This document shows, piece by piece, positions 5,597 to 6,378 of a stretch of 6,378 nt of DNA. How positions within the stretch are numbered: the first letter of the stretch is position 1; every line of letters begins with the position of its first letter. Source of the stretch: Gammaproteobacteria bacterium (GTDB lineage: Bacteria > Pseudomonadota > Gammaproteobacteria > Steroidobacterales > BM003); contig JAPHSC010000364.1 in NCBI GenBank assembly GCA_026193125.1, positions 1 through 6,378 of the forward strand, in the 5' to 3' direction. The notes beneath the pieces were generated by a model. That model saw only the letters and a list, made by a program, of their open reading frames with translations, was not told the DNA's origin and did not search any database. A program made the position numbers and the translations under genes.

Positions 5597-6378
5597 TCAG
5601 TCGTCCACCCGGCCCGGACCAAAACCCGAGGTAATCGGGTAACGCCAGTCCCGCCCGAACGCACGTCGACTGATGCGAATACCCGGCGGCGCCTGGCGAC
5701 GCTTGTATTCATTGCGCTTGACCAATTCCAGGATTCTGGCCACGGTGTCATGGTCATAGCCAAGAGCGGCTATTTCATCCACTGAGAGATTCTTCTCGAT
5801 AAATCCTTCCAGGATGGGGTCCAGCACGTCATAGGGCGGTAGCGAATCGGTGTCTTTCTGGTCATCGCGCAACTCGGCTGACGGCTCACGCTCAATCACC
5901 CGTTCCGGAATCACCCGGCCTTGCTCGTTGCGATAGCGCGCCAGGCGGTAAACCAGGGTCTTGCTGCAGTCCTTGATCGGCGCGAAACCTCCCGCCATAT
6001 CACCATAAAGCGTGGCGTAACCCACCGACATCTCACTCTTGTTACCCGTGGTCAGCAGCATGGCGCCAGTCTTGTTGGAAATGGCCATGAGCACCATGCC
6101 ACGCGAGCGCGCCTGAATGTTTTCCTCGGTCACATCCGGCTTGCGCCCGCGAAAGACCTCGGCGAGCGCCGTCACCGTAGCCTCGTAAATCGGTTCTATC
6201 GGAATCACGTCGTAACCAACACCCAGCAAGACGGCCTGCTCGCTGGCATCCTGCATACTCATGGCAGAGGTGTAGCGGGTGGGCATCATGACGGCCCTCA
6301 CCTTGTCCGCGCCCAGTGCGTCGACCGCGATACTGAGTACGAGAGCTGAATCGATGCCACCGGACAAACCCAGCACTA
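5597..6378 (-). CDS. nadE: NAD+ synthetase, glutamine-dependent type, C-terminal synthetase domain (5' part beyond the right edge)
   Basis: NadE amidates nicotinic acid adenine dinucleotide (NaAD) to NAD+ with ATP, the last step of NAD synthesis, in the cytoplasm. The visible 259 residues begin just before the ATP pyrophosphatase P-loop, LGLSGGIDSAL. The GTG at 6376 is an internal Val codon, not the start. Other conserved stretches are TEENIQARSRG, LTTGNKSEMSVGYATLYGDMAGGF, PSAELRDDQKDTDSLPPYDVLD and NEYKRRQAP. These are typical of the long glutamine-using enzymes rather than of short ammonia-only NadE such as that of E. coli. The usual length of that form is about 540 residues, so an N-terminal nitrilase-like glutaminase domain of about 280 residues is expected outside the window; this part is inferred. 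It ends convergently with bamD, and no clear terminator lies in the gap. Confidence 0.95.
   Translation of the reverse strand, partial: VLGLSGGIDSALVLSIAVDALGADKVRAVMMPTRYTSAMSMQDASEQAVLLGVGYDVIPIEPIYEATVTALAEVFRGRKPDVTEENIQARSRGMVLMAISNKTGAMLLTTGNKSEMSVGYATLYGDMAGGFAPIKDCSKTLVYRLARYRNEQGRVIPERVIEREPSAELRDDQKDTDSLPPYDVLDPILEGFIEKNLSVDEIAALGYDHDTVARILELVKRNEYKRRQAPPGIRISRRAFGRDWRYPITSGFGPGRVDD

Noticed and set aside
5621..5640. Hairpin ACCCGA/TCGGGT followed by TTTT in the nadE sense, as a terminator
   Set aside because: It lies inside the last codons of nadE, which encode the conserved PITSGFGPG end, and the stem has only six pairs. Ending transcription there would cut the gene before its stop.

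Overview
The window looks like core chromosome of a GC-rich gammaproteobacterium. The main reason is gene order. A minus-strand run rluD - pgeF - (ZIP transporter) - clpB stands divergent to bamD, and in Escherichia coli rluD, pgeF (yfiH) and clpB likewise lie together, divergent from bamD (yfiO). The protein sequences also read clearly as gammaproteobacterial versions of these families. A more exact placement is not justified from the sequence alone.

Layout from left to right. Positions 1-1652 (-) hold the first 550 codons of clpB, which runs off the left edge. Positions 1653-1739 are its control region, with a convincing heat-shock (sigma-32 type) promoter. Positions 1740-2513 (-) hold a complete ZIP-family metal transporter with a histidine-rich loop; it is the one gene that does not belong to the E. 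coli-type block. Positions 2514-2747 contain an intergenic spacer and two exactly adjacent 75-bp copies of a palindromic REP-like repeat, the second of which reaches into the end of pgeF. Positions 2742-3482 (-) hold pgeF, which overlaps the end of rluD (3479-4447, -) by an ATGA junction. Positions 4448-4782 are the divergent control region between rluD and bamD. bamD (4783-5577, +) is complete. nadE (5597-6378, -) converges on bamD across a 19-bp gap and runs off the right edge, so its 5' part is missing.

The genes are housekeeping functions: protein disaggregation (ClpB), divalent metal transport (ZIP), peptidoglycan precursor quality control (PgeF), 23S rRNA pseudouridylation (RluD), outer-membrane protein assembly (BamD) and the last step of NAD synthesis (NadE). 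rluD and pgeF are almost certainly co-transcribed and translationally coupled. ZIP and clpB follow on the same strand and could receive read-through, but clpB has its own stress promoter.

I found no new defence, mobile or biosynthetic system. The most unusual items are the tandem REP-like palindromes, which supply the stop codon of pgeF, the ZIP gene placed inside a conserved block, and a conserved internal GTG start in clpB.
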